A stretch of DNA of 64,000 nt, taken from the NCBI GenBank assembly GCA_934728585.1, contig CAKVDZ010000003.1, forward strand, positions 147,109 through 211,108. The letters run 5' to 3'. Below, piece after piece: positions 48,668 to 56,668 of the stretch. Below the pieces are notes generated by a model that saw only the letters and a program-made list of their open reading frames with translations, searched no databases and had not been told where the DNA came from. Source of the stretch: an uncultured Candidatus Melainabacteria bacterium. Lineage in GTDB: Bacteria > Cyanobacteriota > Vampirovibrionia > Gastranaerophilales > Gastranaerophilaceae. Numbering within the stretch: position 1 is the stretch's first letter; every line of letters starts with the position of its first letter. The translations under genes were made by a program, and so were the position numbers.

Positions 48668-50806
48668 ATGGACAAAATTATCAAACGTGATGGTGCATTA
48701 GCTGAATTTGATTCGGCAAAAATTACTGATGCCATTGAAAAAGCTTCAAGCGTTACCAAAGAAATTGACGCTAAAACAGCTCAACAACTTACAAGAAACG
48801 TTATCGGTATTATTAAAAATTTTGTTAGAGAAAAACAATCTAACTTAAAAGCTCCAACTATTGAAGAAATTCAAGATATCGTGGAACAAGTTTTGTTATC
48901 ATCTGAATACAAGCAAACAGCAAAAGCTTATATTTTATACCGCGAACAACATAACAAATTAAGAGATTTTGCAAACAACGCATCTGTTGATATGACAGAC
49001 GATTATTTAAAAGAAATCGACTGGAAAGTTAATGAAAATTCAAACATGGGTTATTCTATCCAAGGTTTGAACAATTATATTGCTTCAAATATTTCAAAAA
49101 GCTACTGGTTAAACAAAATTTACCCAGATAATATCAAAGATGCACACAACAAAGGTGATATCCACATTCACGATTTGAACATCTTAGCTTCATACTGCGT
49201 AGGTTGGGATTTGAAAGACCTATTAATGGAGGGATTTAAAGGCGTTGAAGGAAAAGTTCAATCTGCTCCTGCAAAACACTTTAGAACTGCATTAGGTCAA
49301 ATCGTAAACTTTATGTACACACTTCAAGGAGAAGCTGCTGGTGCTCAAGCATTCTCAAACTTTGATACATTATTGGCACCATTTATTAGATACGACCAAT
49401 TGAACTATGACCAAGTTCTTCAAGCTATGCAAGAATTTGTATTCAACATGAACGTTCCAACTCGTGTTGGTTTCCAAACTCCATTCTCTAATATTACAAT
49501 GGACTTGACAGTACCTAGCTACTACAAAGACCAAGGTGTAATTATTGGTGGTGAAATCATGGAAGAAACTTATGGCGAATTCCAAGAAGAAATGAACATG
49601 GTTAACAAAGCGTTCTTTGAAGTTATGATGAAAGGTGACGCTTCAGGTCGTGTATTCACTTTCCCAATTCCAACATACAACATTACTAAAGACTTTGATT
49701 GGAACAACAAAGATCTTGACGGCTTATGGGAAATCACTGCCAAATATGGTATTCCAAACTTCTCAAACTTTGTAAACTCTGATTTGAACCCAGAAGACGC
49801 TCGTTCAATGTGTTGTAGATTAAGAATTGACAACAGACAACTTGAATACCGTGGTGGTGGCTTGTTTGGCTCAAACCCTCTAACTGGTTCTATCGGTGTT
49901 GTTACTGTAAACTTACCGAAAATCGGTTACGAAGCTAAAAATGAAGAAGAATTCTTCCAATTGCTAACAGACAGAATGTTATTAGCAAAAGAATCCTTGG
50001 AAATTAAAAGAAAATTAGTTGAAAAATTCACTGAAAACAACTTATATCCTTATACAAAATTCTATTTAAGAGATATTCACGCAAGATTTAACCAATACTG
50101 GAAAAACCACTTCTCAACAATTGGTTTAATCGGTATGAACGAAGCTTGTTTGAACCTATTCGGTGAAGATATTACAACAGAAAAAGGTCACGCATTTGCT
50201 CTTAAAGTTATGGACTTTATGAGAGATGAAATCACTAAATATCAAGAAGAAACAGGTAACAACTACAACCTAGAAGCAACTCCAGCAGAGGGTACAACTT
50301 ATAGACTTGCTAAACTTGATAAAGAAACTTATCCTGATATTATTACCGCAAATGACGCTGGCGAACCATATTACACAAATTCAACTCACGCTCCTGTAAA
50401 TTACACAGATGACGTATTTGAATTATTGGATATGCAAGATGATTTACAGACAAAATACACAGGCGGAACAACAGTTCACGTATTTGCTGGTGAAAGATGC
50501 CACAACAACGAAACAATGAAGAATTTCGTAAGAAAAGTATGCGAAAACTATAAACTTCCATACTTTACATTCTCACCAACATTCAGTGTTTGTCCTAACC
50601 ACGGATATATTGCAGGTGAACATTCAACTTGCCCAACTTGCGGTGATGAATGCGAAATCTATTCACGTGTAGTTGGTTTCATCAGACCTGTAAAACAATG
50701 GAACAAAGGTAAACGAGCTGAATTCAAAAACAGAAAGACTTTTGATATTGCAAATTCGTTAGAACAAGAACTTTCTAAGGAAAAAGAAGAATGTCTTTTG
50801 AAATAG
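48668..50806 (+). CDS. nrdD: Anaerobic (class III) ribonucleotide reductase NrdD
   Basis: NrdD makes deoxynucleotides from ribonucleoside triphosphates with a glycyl radical, only without oxygen. The 712-residue protein has an N-terminal ATP-cone (IIKRDGALAEFDSAKITDAI), the barrel with the active-site motifs (SMCCRLRIDN, GSIGVVTVNLPKIG), a C-terminal zinc site (SVCPNHGYIAG, STCPTCGDEC) and the glycyl radical loop SRVVGFIRPVKQWNKGK. An open frame extends to 48401 but runs through the riboswitch; ATG 48668 with AGGAGGAGGTCACATT is clearly the start. It is coupled to nrdG. Confidence 0.97.
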   Translation: MDKIIKRDGALAEFDSAKITDAIEKASSVTKEIDAKTAQQLTRNVIGIIKNFVREKQSNLKAPTIEEIQDIVEQVLLSSEYKQTAKAYILYREQHNKLRDFANNASVDMTDDYLKEIDWKVNENSNMGYSIQGLNNYIASNISKSYWLNKIYPDNIKDAHNKGDIHIHDLNILASYCVGWDLKDLLMEGFKGVEGKVQSAPAKHFRTALGQIVNFMYTLQGEAAGAQAFSNFDTLLAPFIRYDQLNYDQVLQAMQEFVFNMNVPTRVGFQTPFSNITMDLTVPSYYKDQGVIIGGEIMEETYGEFQEEMNMVNKAFFEVMMKGDASGRVFTFPIPTYNITKDFDWNNKDLDGLWEITAKYGIPNFSNFVNSDLNPEDARSMCCRLRIDNRQLEYRGGGLFGSNPLTGSIGVVTVNLPKIGYEAKNEEEFFQLLTDRMLLAKESLEIKRKLVEKFTENNLYPYTKFYLRDIHARFNQYWKNHFSTIGLIGMNEACLNLFGEDITTEKGHAFALKVMDFMRDEITKYQEETGNNYNLEATPAEGTTYRLAKLDKETYPDIITANDAGEPYYTNSTHAPVNYTDDVFELLDMQDDLQTKYTGGTTVHVFAGERCHNNETMKNFVRKVCENYKLPYFTFSPTFSVCPNHGYIAGEHSTCPTCGDECEIYSRVVGFIRPVKQWNKGKRAEFKNRKTFDIANSLEQELSKEKEECLLK

Positions 50807-51480
50807 CAGGTTTGCAAAAAACAACTTTCATCGATTATCCTGAAAAAATCGCATGTATTGTTTTTACGCAAGGTTGCAACTTCAGCTGTGGTTACTGCCA
50901 CAATCCAGAATTATTTGAACACAAAGAGCCTGCACTTTCAGTGCAGGCGTTCTTTGAATTTTTAAACAAACGCAAAGGAAAGCTTGACGGGGTTGTAATT
51001 ACTGGTGGAGAACCTACTTTACACAAGGATTTAAAAGAATTTATAAAAAGCATTAAAGACCTTGGATTTTTGGTAAAACTTGACACAAACGGTACTAATC
51101 CTGATTTATTGCAAGAACTTTTTAATCAAAATTTGCTTGATTATGTTGCGATGGATATAAAAGCGCCATTAAACAAGTATGAACAAGTCACAAGAGTTAA
51201 TGTTAATATTGAAAAAATTCAAAAAAGCATTAATTTAATAAAAAATAGTGGTATTGATTATGAGTTTAGAACGACAGTTGTAAAATCTCAATTATCAGTT
51301 GATGATTTAAAACAGATTACTGAACTTATAAAAGGAGCTAAAAAATACTATTTACAGAAGTTTTTGCCAACAAAAACGCTTGATGAAAGCATGATGAGCG
51401 AAACTAGCTACAATGATGAGGAATTTACAAATATTTGTAACTCACTCAAAAATGACATCAAATTTGTTGATTTTAGATAG
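50791..51480 (+). CDS. nrdG: Anaerobic reductase activating enzyme NrdG (radical SAM)
   Basis: NrdG generates the glycyl radical on NrdD. The 229-residue protein has the radical SAM motif CNFSCGYC, VVITGGEPTLH and DYVAMDIKAPL. At 229 residues it is longer than E. coli NrdG, like the pyruvate-formate-lyase-activase-like form common in anaerobes. Its start lies inside the end of nrdD (16-bp overlap, with AAAGAAGA upstream), so the two proteins are made together under the B12 switch. Two hairpins follow. Confidence 0.93.
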   Translation: MSFEIAGLQKTTFIDYPEKIACIVFTQGCNFSCGYCHNPELFEHKEPALSVQAFFEFLNKRKGKLDGVVITGGEPTLHKDLKEFIKSIKDLGFLVKLDTNGTNPDLLQELFNQNLLDYVAMDIKAPLNKYEQVTRVNVNIEKIQKSINLIKNSGIDYEFRTTVVKSQLSVDDLKQITELIKGAKKYYLQKFLPTKTLDESMMSETSYNDEEFTNICNSLKNDIKFVDFR

Positions 51481-51490
51481 TTTTATTAAT

Positions 51491-51530
51491 ATGCCGAAAA
51501 GCATGTTATACATGCTTTTCGGCATGCTTT
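51491..51530 (+). terminator. Intrinsic terminator of nrdDG
   Basis: A 16-bp perfect stem, ATGCCGAAAAGCATGT / ACATGCTTTTCGGCAT, loop TAT, followed by GCTTTTAT. Confidence 0.85.
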
Positions 51531-51531
51531 T

Positions 51532-51573
51532 ATGCAAAAATCTCAACCATGTAAAGGATTGAGATTTTTGCAT
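51532..51573 (+). repeat. Second hairpin after nrdDG
   Basis: ATGCAAAAATCTCAA pairs perfectly with TTGAGATTTTTGCAT across a 12-nt loop. It has no T run and begins two bases after the terminator. Confidence 0.7.
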
Positions 51574-51649
51574 AATAATGACAGAATATCCATGTAAACA
51601 AAATAAGTTTACCCCGAATATAAATAGACTTTGAGAGGAAAATAAAATA

Positions 51650-52267
51650 ATGGTCGCAGGTTTAGGTTCACTATTAAATAGTGATAACTCTATGATGCTG
51701 AAATTAATGAATGACGTTTCTAGTTTAGAAGCTTACAAAAAAGCTACTGAAACTAAAGAAAACGATGGAGCTTCCGTTGAAGATGTTTTCAGCCAAATCA
51801 TCGACCAAATTAACGAACAAACTGAAAAACTTACTCAAGAACAAGCAAATTTGACAACTGCATCTGCAATAGATAATTCAAATGCTCAATTCGGACCTCC
51901 TGCAGGTATGGAAATTGATGGGCTTGAAGATTTTTCAATGGAATTTGACACAAATTCAAATGATACAAATTCAGTTGCAGATATAATTAATGACATAAAA
52001 AATTCGACAGAAATCGCATCAAGTAAAATTGGTGAAACTTCAGCTGACAACAACTCTGACGAAGAAAGCGGAGGCACTGGCGGTGCTGGTGGTGGAGAAA
52101 AAGACAGCGATGATGAAGACAACCCAATGGATTTAAACAAAGACGGCACTGTAACTTTAAAAGAAATGCTTTCTTATTTAGGTATAAAAGAATATAGTAA
52201 CAATCAAGCCCAAACAGGCGAAACCGTGGGAAGTGCAATTGACGAAATTTTAGATTTAATAATTTAG
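51650..52267 (+). CDS. Acidic protein with one EF-hand loop
   Basis: The 205-residue product is acidic and mostly without known domains. The N-terminal 70 residues are helical (LNDVSSLEAYKKATETKEN-like, then DVFSQIIDQINEQTEKLTQE). A Gly- and Asp-rich linker (GGTGGAGGGEKDSDDED) precedes one canonical EF-hand calcium loop, DLNKDGTVTLKE, with all acidic positions filled, near residue 163. No signal peptide. A GAGAGGAAAA ribosome site is present. A single EF-hand loop would need dimerisation or works alone, as in dockerin-like or calcium-sensing bacterial proteins. Function unknown. Confidence 0.65.
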   Translation: MVAGLGSLLNSDNSMMLKLMNDVSSLEAYKKATETKENDGASVEDVFSQIIDQINEQTEKLTQEQANLTTASAIDNSNAQFGPPAGMEIDGLEDFSMEFDTNSNDTNSVADIINDIKNSTEIASSKIGETSADNNSDEESGGTGGAGGGEKDSDDEDNPMDLNKDGTVTLKEMLSYLGIKEYSNNQAQTGETVGSAIDEILDLII

Positions 52268-52324
52268 AAAAAATATATATTTATCCCAAAATATCCCTAT
52301 AATCTTATTACTATCCATATTTTC

Positions 52325-52356
52325 GGCGGACTATTGATGTCCGCTTTATTTTTTTA
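52325..52356 (+). terminator. Intrinsic terminator of the EF-hand gene
   Basis: GCGGAC / GTCCGC, loop TATTGAT, followed by TTTATTTTTTTA. It touches the 3' end of the convergent mazG gene. Confidence 0.85.
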
Positions 52357-53121
52357 TGATAAAGATTTTTTTGCACTACGCCACAATGCGTCAAATTCTT
52401 TAAACGAATATTCAGTCAAAGGTTTTGTTGCGAGTTCTTCCATTTTTCTAAAGCGTTTTTCAAATTTTCTATTTGCAGTAATCAAGCATTGTTCTGCATC
52501 AAGTTTGTGCCAACGAGCTAAGTTCACAACAGCAAAAAGAATATCGCCCATTTCGTCTTCCATGTGAGATTTATCTTTTTCTTCGCAAGCTTCTTTAAAT
52601 TCGCGCATTTCTGAATTTACACAATCCCAAAGTGTTTCAACTTTATCCCACTCAAAACCAACTTTTACAGCGCGTTTTGAAATTTTTTGAGCAGACATCA
52701 AAGCCGATTGACTCTTTGAAATGCCGTCCATTTGTGACTTACGCTCTGTTTTTTCTTCTTGTTTTAATTTATCCCAATTTACAACAACATCATCTGCGTT
52801 CTTAACTTTTGTATTTCCGAAAACATGTGGGTGGCGATGAATAAGTTTGTCTTTCAACTCTTTTGCAACGTTTTCAATGTTAAAGTCACCATTTTCATCA
52901 GCTATTTGAGAATGTAAAAGGACTTGCAACAAAACATCGCCTAATTCTTCACGCAAATGCGCCATATCATTTTCATCAATTGCATCAACTGCTTCATAAG
53001 CTTCTTCAAGCATATTAGGTCTAAGAGAAGCGTGCGTTTGTTCCCTATCCCAAGGACAACCATTTTCTGAACGCAACGTTCTTATAACTTCAATTAATTC
53101 TTCTAAATTTGGATAGTTCAT
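52354..53121 (-). CDS. mazG: Nucleoside triphosphate pyrophosphohydrolase MazG
   Basis: MazG hydrolyses aberrant or excess nucleoside triphosphates to monophosphates. The 255-residue product has the two-domain form. The first domain contains SENGCPWDREQTHASLRPNM, LEEAYEAVDAID and LREELGDVLLQVLLHSQIAD with the metal-binding Glu and Asp residues; the second repeats the theme with EDEMGDILFAVVNLARWHK. An upstream open frame overlaps the divergent der gene; ATG 53121 with GGGAG before it is the correct start. Confidence 0.94.
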   Translation of the reverse strand: MNYPNLEELIEVIRTLRSENGCPWDREQTHASLRPNMLEEAYEAVDAIDENDMAHLREELGDVLLQVLLHSQIADENGDFNIENVAKELKDKLIHRHPHVFGNTKVKNADDVVVNWDKLKQEEKTERKSQMDGISKSQSALMSAQKISKRAVKVGFEWDKVETLWDCVNSEMREFKEACEEKDKSHMEDEMGDILFAVVNLARWHKLDAEQCLITANRKFEKRFRKMEELATKPLTEYSFKEFDALWRSAKKSLS

Positions 53122-53148
53122 AAAAAATCTCCCATAAATCCATGTCCA

Positions 53149-53157
53149 TGTTACAAT
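53149..53157 (+). promoter_or_regulatory. Extended -10, leaderless start of der
   Basis: TGT-TACAAT, then 7 nt (AAAAACT), then the der ATG. No ribosome site is present. Confidence 0.5.
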
Positions 53158-53164
53158 AAAAACT

Positions 53165-54496
53165 ATGAAAAGAAAACCAATAGTTGCAATAGTTGGACGT
53201 CCAAATGTTGGCAAATCGACATTTGTAAATCGTCTTGTAGGTAGACGTCAATCAATCGTTGACGATATGCCAGGTGTTACACGTGATAGAATTTATTTTG
53301 ACGTAGAATGGCAAAATAAATGGTTTACAGTCATTGACACAGGCGGAATTATACCTGGTGACGAGGACGAAATCATGGTTTCTATTTATGACCAAGCAAA
53401 AATTGCTTGTGAAGAAGCCGAAAAAATTATTTTCATCGTTGACGGAAAAGACGGTGTAACTCCTGTTGATGAAGATATTGCAAATATCTTACGTCAAAGC
53501 AAAAAACCGATATTTTTAGCAGTAAACAAGGTTGATAGCCCTGCGCAAGCACTTTTCACAAGCGAATTTTATTCTCTTGCATTGGGTGAACCTATTGGCA
53601 TTTCTGCACTTCACGGTTCTGGTGGTGTCGGCGATTTATTAGAAATGCTTACAGAAGATTTTGAAGTTGATGAAGAAACAGAAGAAGATACTGATATTAA
53701 ACTTGCGATTGTGGGTCGTCCGAATGCTGGTAAATCTTCAATCGTAAACGCGCTTTTGGGCAAACAACGCGTAATCGTTTCTGACGTATCTGGAACAACT
53801 CGCGATAGCATCGACAGCAAATTAACTTACAAGGATCAAGAATTTACTATTATTGATACTGCGGGCATTAGAAAAAAAGCAAAAGTTGATTACGGTGTAG
53901 AAAAATTTGCCGTAGATAGAGCAATAAATTCAATCCGCGAATGCGATATCGCAATCCTCGTAATTGATGCAACAGAGGGGATTTCAGACCAAGATAAGAA
54001 GATTTCTTCTATCATTACAGAAGCAGGTAAAGGATTAATTATCGCAATCAATAAATGGGATTTGATTGAAAACAAGCAAGCAAATTCAGTAAGCCAGTTT
54101 GAAAAGAAACTTGTAAACGAAATTCCATTCTTAAGCTACGCTCCTAAAATCTACATCAGCGCAGTAACAAAACAAAGATTAAACCAAATTTATGAAAAAT
54201 CTATGGAAGTTTACGCAGAATGCACAAAACGTATTTCTACAGGTTTGTTGAATAAGGTTATCAACGATGCTTACTTGATGAATCCTCCTCAAAGCGTTAA
54301 AAACAAACGTTTAAAACTATTGTATTCAACTCAAGTAAACATCAAACCACCAACATTTGTACTTTTTGCAAATAATGCTGATTTAATGAAAGACCACTAC
54401 AAACGCTACATCGAAAACAAACTTCGTGAAGCATTCGGATTTTTCGGCACAACAATTAGAATTTCCGTTCGAGAACGTTCTGATAAAAAGAAATAA
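53165..54496 (+). CDS. der: Ribosome-assembly GTPase Der (EngA)
   Basis: Der has two tandem GTPase domains and a KH-like domain and matures the large ribosomal subunit. The 443-residue length is standard. Domain 1 has GRPNVGKSTFVNRL, PGVTRDR, DTGG and NKVD; domain 2 has GRPNAGKSSIVNAL, GTTRDS, DTAGIRKKAKV and NKWD. The C-terminal KH-like part includes LLYSTQVNIKPPTFVLFANN. It is divergent from mazG with 43 bp between the starts. No Shine-Dalgarno is visible. Confidence 0.97.
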   Translation: MKRKPIVAIVGRPNVGKSTFVNRLVGRRQSIVDDMPGVTRDRIYFDVEWQNKWFTVIDTGGIIPGDEDEIMVSIYDQAKIACEEAEKIIFIVDGKDGVTPVDEDIANILRQSKKPIFLAVNKVDSPAQALFTSEFYSLALGEPIGISALHGSGGVGDLLEMLTEDFEVDEETEEDTDIKLAIVGRPNAGKSSIVNALLGKQRVIVSDVSGTTRDSIDSKLTYKDQEFTIIDTAGIRKKAKVDYGVEKFAVDRAINSIRECDIAILVIDATEGISDQDKKISSIITEAGKGLIIAINKWDLIENKQANSVSQFEKKLVNEIPFLSYAPKIYISAVTKQRLNQIYEKSMEVYAECTKRISTGLLNKVINDAYLMNPPQSVKNKRLKLLYSTQVNIKPPTFVLFANNADLMKDHYKRYIENKLREAFGFFGTTIRISVRERSDKKK

Positions 54497-54556
54497 GATT
54501 AAGAAGCAAGTATGTAGCAAGCTGATTGTTACTTAATGTTATTTTCGCGAGGAAGA

Positions 54557-55867
54557 ATGAGAAAGATATTAATATTAATATTAATATTAGTATTTATAAT
54601 TTTTGCGTTTGTCAGTTCGGCTTTTGCCAATTTTGCTGATGAATATGCTATTAAGAAAAAAGATGGTAAATATGGCTTGTTAAGCAAGACAACCCAAACT
54701 TTAATCTTGCCATATGAGTACGATAAAATTGAATACGCTAAAACTAATCGCTATGTAGGTATTGTTGTTAAAAACGGCAAAGTCGGAGCTTTTGATTATC
54801 GTTCCAAAAATATTATTATTGAACCTGAATATGAAGATATTGAGCCTTTTCTATTTAATGCGAAATTTGTTCAAGCAAAGAAAAACGGTAAATGGGGAAT
54901 TGTTTCAAAAGATAAAAAAATCCTTGTGCCTTTTAAATATGATGATATAAGCTTATATTCGGTATTAATTGTAAAAAAAGACAATAAGTTTGGCGTTTTA
55001 GATGATTCCTTTACTGAAATTTTACCAACCAAGTATGATGAGATTGAAGAATATAACAATTGTTTAAGAGTAAAAAATAACAATAAATATGGACTTTATG
55101 ATTACGAAAAACAAAAGAAATTTTTATTGCCAATAAAATATGATGAGATTTCTCGTCTTGGATATTATTTAAAACTTGGTATTAATAATAAGTATGGAGT
55201 TTTTGACAGTAGCACTGGAACTTTTATCACTCCTATAAAATATGATGAAGTTGAATATTTGGATCTTTATACATCAACAGTTAAACTAAATAACAAATAT
55301 GGCATAGTCGTAAGCAAAGATAATTTTCTAGAGCCGATTTATGATGAAATTTCTTGCATTCATAAATATCATGGAAGTGATTATAAAGTAAAAATTGGTA
55401 AAAAATATGGACTTTTGCGCTATAAAACTTTAGAACAAATTTTGCCAGTAGAATACGAAGATATTCAAAATTCTGATGATTTTAGTGAACGTCCTAATAA
55501 TGTTGTTGTAAAATGCAACGACAAATGGGGACTCATTGATAAAGTAGATAAGAAAATGATTTTACCGTGTCAATTTGATAGTATCAAATATACAAAAGGT
55601 ATTCAAAACAAAGCTGTGATTTATAAAGCAAAGAATGGAAAAATCCTTAATCAGTATTATTCTCCTGAAGGCAAACGTATTTCAAAGCTTGGTAACGCAA
55701 CAAAAACAGGATTTATAATTGTTAGTAAAACTGCTGTCACTCCAGTAGCACTTGTCGGAGATGTGCTTTTGGATATGACAATACTCGCACCAGTATTTAT
55801 TTGGGCATCAGGTGAACCTTGTCCGCTTGTTCATAATACGTATGCGCTATGGGTTTATGGGTTTTAA
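54557..55867 (+). CDS. Secreted WG-repeat protein
   Basis: The 436-residue protein has a signal peptide (RKILILILILVFIIFAFVSS) and then about eight WG-type repeats of 40-45 residues, each with a K(Y/W/F)G motif and a 'P.KYDEI' motif: DGKYGLL, NGKWGIVS, DNKFGVLD, NNKYGLYD, NNKYGVFD, NNKYGIVV, GKKYGLLR, NDKWGLID. Near the C-terminus is a hydrophobic segment (about 395-420) that may be a membrane anchor. WG-repeat proteins are thought to mediate protein contacts at the cell surface. I prefer ATG 54557, where GAGGAAGA precedes, over 54536. Confidence 0.8.
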   Translation: MRKILILILILVFIIFAFVSSAFANFADEYAIKKKDGKYGLLSKTTQTLILPYEYDKIEYAKTNRYVGIVVKNGKVGAFDYRSKNIIIEPEYEDIEPFLFNAKFVQAKKNGKWGIVSKDKKILVPFKYDDISLYSVLIVKKDNKFGVLDDSFTEILPTKYDEIEEYNNCLRVKNNNKYGLYDYEKQKKFLLPIKYDEISRLGYYLKLGINNKYGVFDSSTGTFITPIKYDEVEYLDLYTSTVKLNNKYGIVVSKDNFLEPIYDEISCIHKYHGSDYKVKIGKKYGLLRYKTLEQILPVEYEDIQNSDDFSERPNNVVVKCNDKWGLIDKVDKKMILPCQFDSIKYTKGIQNKAVIYKAKNGKILNQYYSPEGKRISKLGNATKTGFIIVSKTAVTPVALVGDVLLDMTILAPVFIWASGEPCPLVHNTYALWVYGF

Positions 55868-55994
55868 CCCATCATCGTTTTAAAATCACACGTATCGTTC
55901 ATAAGATAATTATCTACGAGTTTACAAACGAATTCGACTGAGAATTTCTGACTACCGTCTACCAAGCAAAACCGACTATTTTGTACTCAAATTT

Positions 55995-56651
55995 TTAGTT
56001 TAAACTACCATCGTTTGGATTTTTACTTCTTTCAATTTGGTCGTTATTAACTACCATAATCAAAGCTGCAACATCAGCGAAATCTTTTGGTAATTTGTTT
56101 TCATCGATATTATCGGAAAATCCGAATATTTTTTTGTCAAATTTTACATCAACTTTTTGGCTACCATAAGTGCCTGTCAAAACTCTATCGCCGTCATCTA
56201 AAACAGCGTTTTCTTTTGCGTATTCAACTTTAAAAGTTTTACCTTTGTATGTACCTTTGTAAGTTTTTTTAGCAGTAACAGAAAGTGCTTTTTCACTTGA
56301 TTTCATGCTAAATTTTTCGTTGCCAATTTTACCTGAAAATGTTTTTTCATTAGTAAATGAAATTATTTTGTTGCGTTCTTCAACATCAACTTTTTTGTCA
56401 CCAATGTTTCCAACAATTTGATAACCTCTTTCTGTAAGATTTTTTCTTCTTCTCAAATTGAAATCTTGTCCTGCGATATTACCTTTATAGCTTTTAATTG
56501 CAGTTCTTCTGATTTTGCCTTGAGTTTCTGGAGCTTCTGATGTTGATGCACCAAAAAGCATTATCTCTTCTGGCTTTTGTTCAGGTTTTTCTGTTGAAGA
56601 TAAACTTGCATTTTGCATGTTACCTAATCCGTTTACATTCATATCTGTCAT
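55995..56651 (-). CDS. Protein of five short beta-type repeats, unknown function
   Basis: The 218-residue protein has a low-complexity N-terminal 40 residues (NVNGLGNMQNASLSSTEKPE) and then about five repeats of 20-25 residues with the pattern 'Y/FxGxxGxxxxxV': YKGNIAGQDFNL, IVGNIGDKKVDV, FSGKIGNEKFSM, YKGTYKGKTFKV, LTGTYGSQKVDV. They would form a beta meander. The last 40 residues are helical. No signal peptide. An AAGGAGCAATT ribosome site supports it. It follows the metallopeptidase gene by 17 bp on the same strand, so the two are probably cotranscribed. Confidence 0.55.
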   Translation of the reverse strand: MTDMNVNGLGNMQNASLSSTEKPEQKPEEIMLFGASTSEAPETQGKIRRTAIKSYKGNIAGQDFNLRRRKNLTERGYQIVGNIGDKKVDVEERNKIISFTNEKTFSGKIGNEKFSMKSSEKALSVTAKKTYKGTYKGKTFKVEYAKENAVLDDGDRVLTGTYGSQKVDVKFDKKIFGFSDNIDENKLPKDFADVAALIMVVNNDQIERSKNPNDGSLN

Positions 56652-56668
56652 AATTGCTCCTTAATCTA

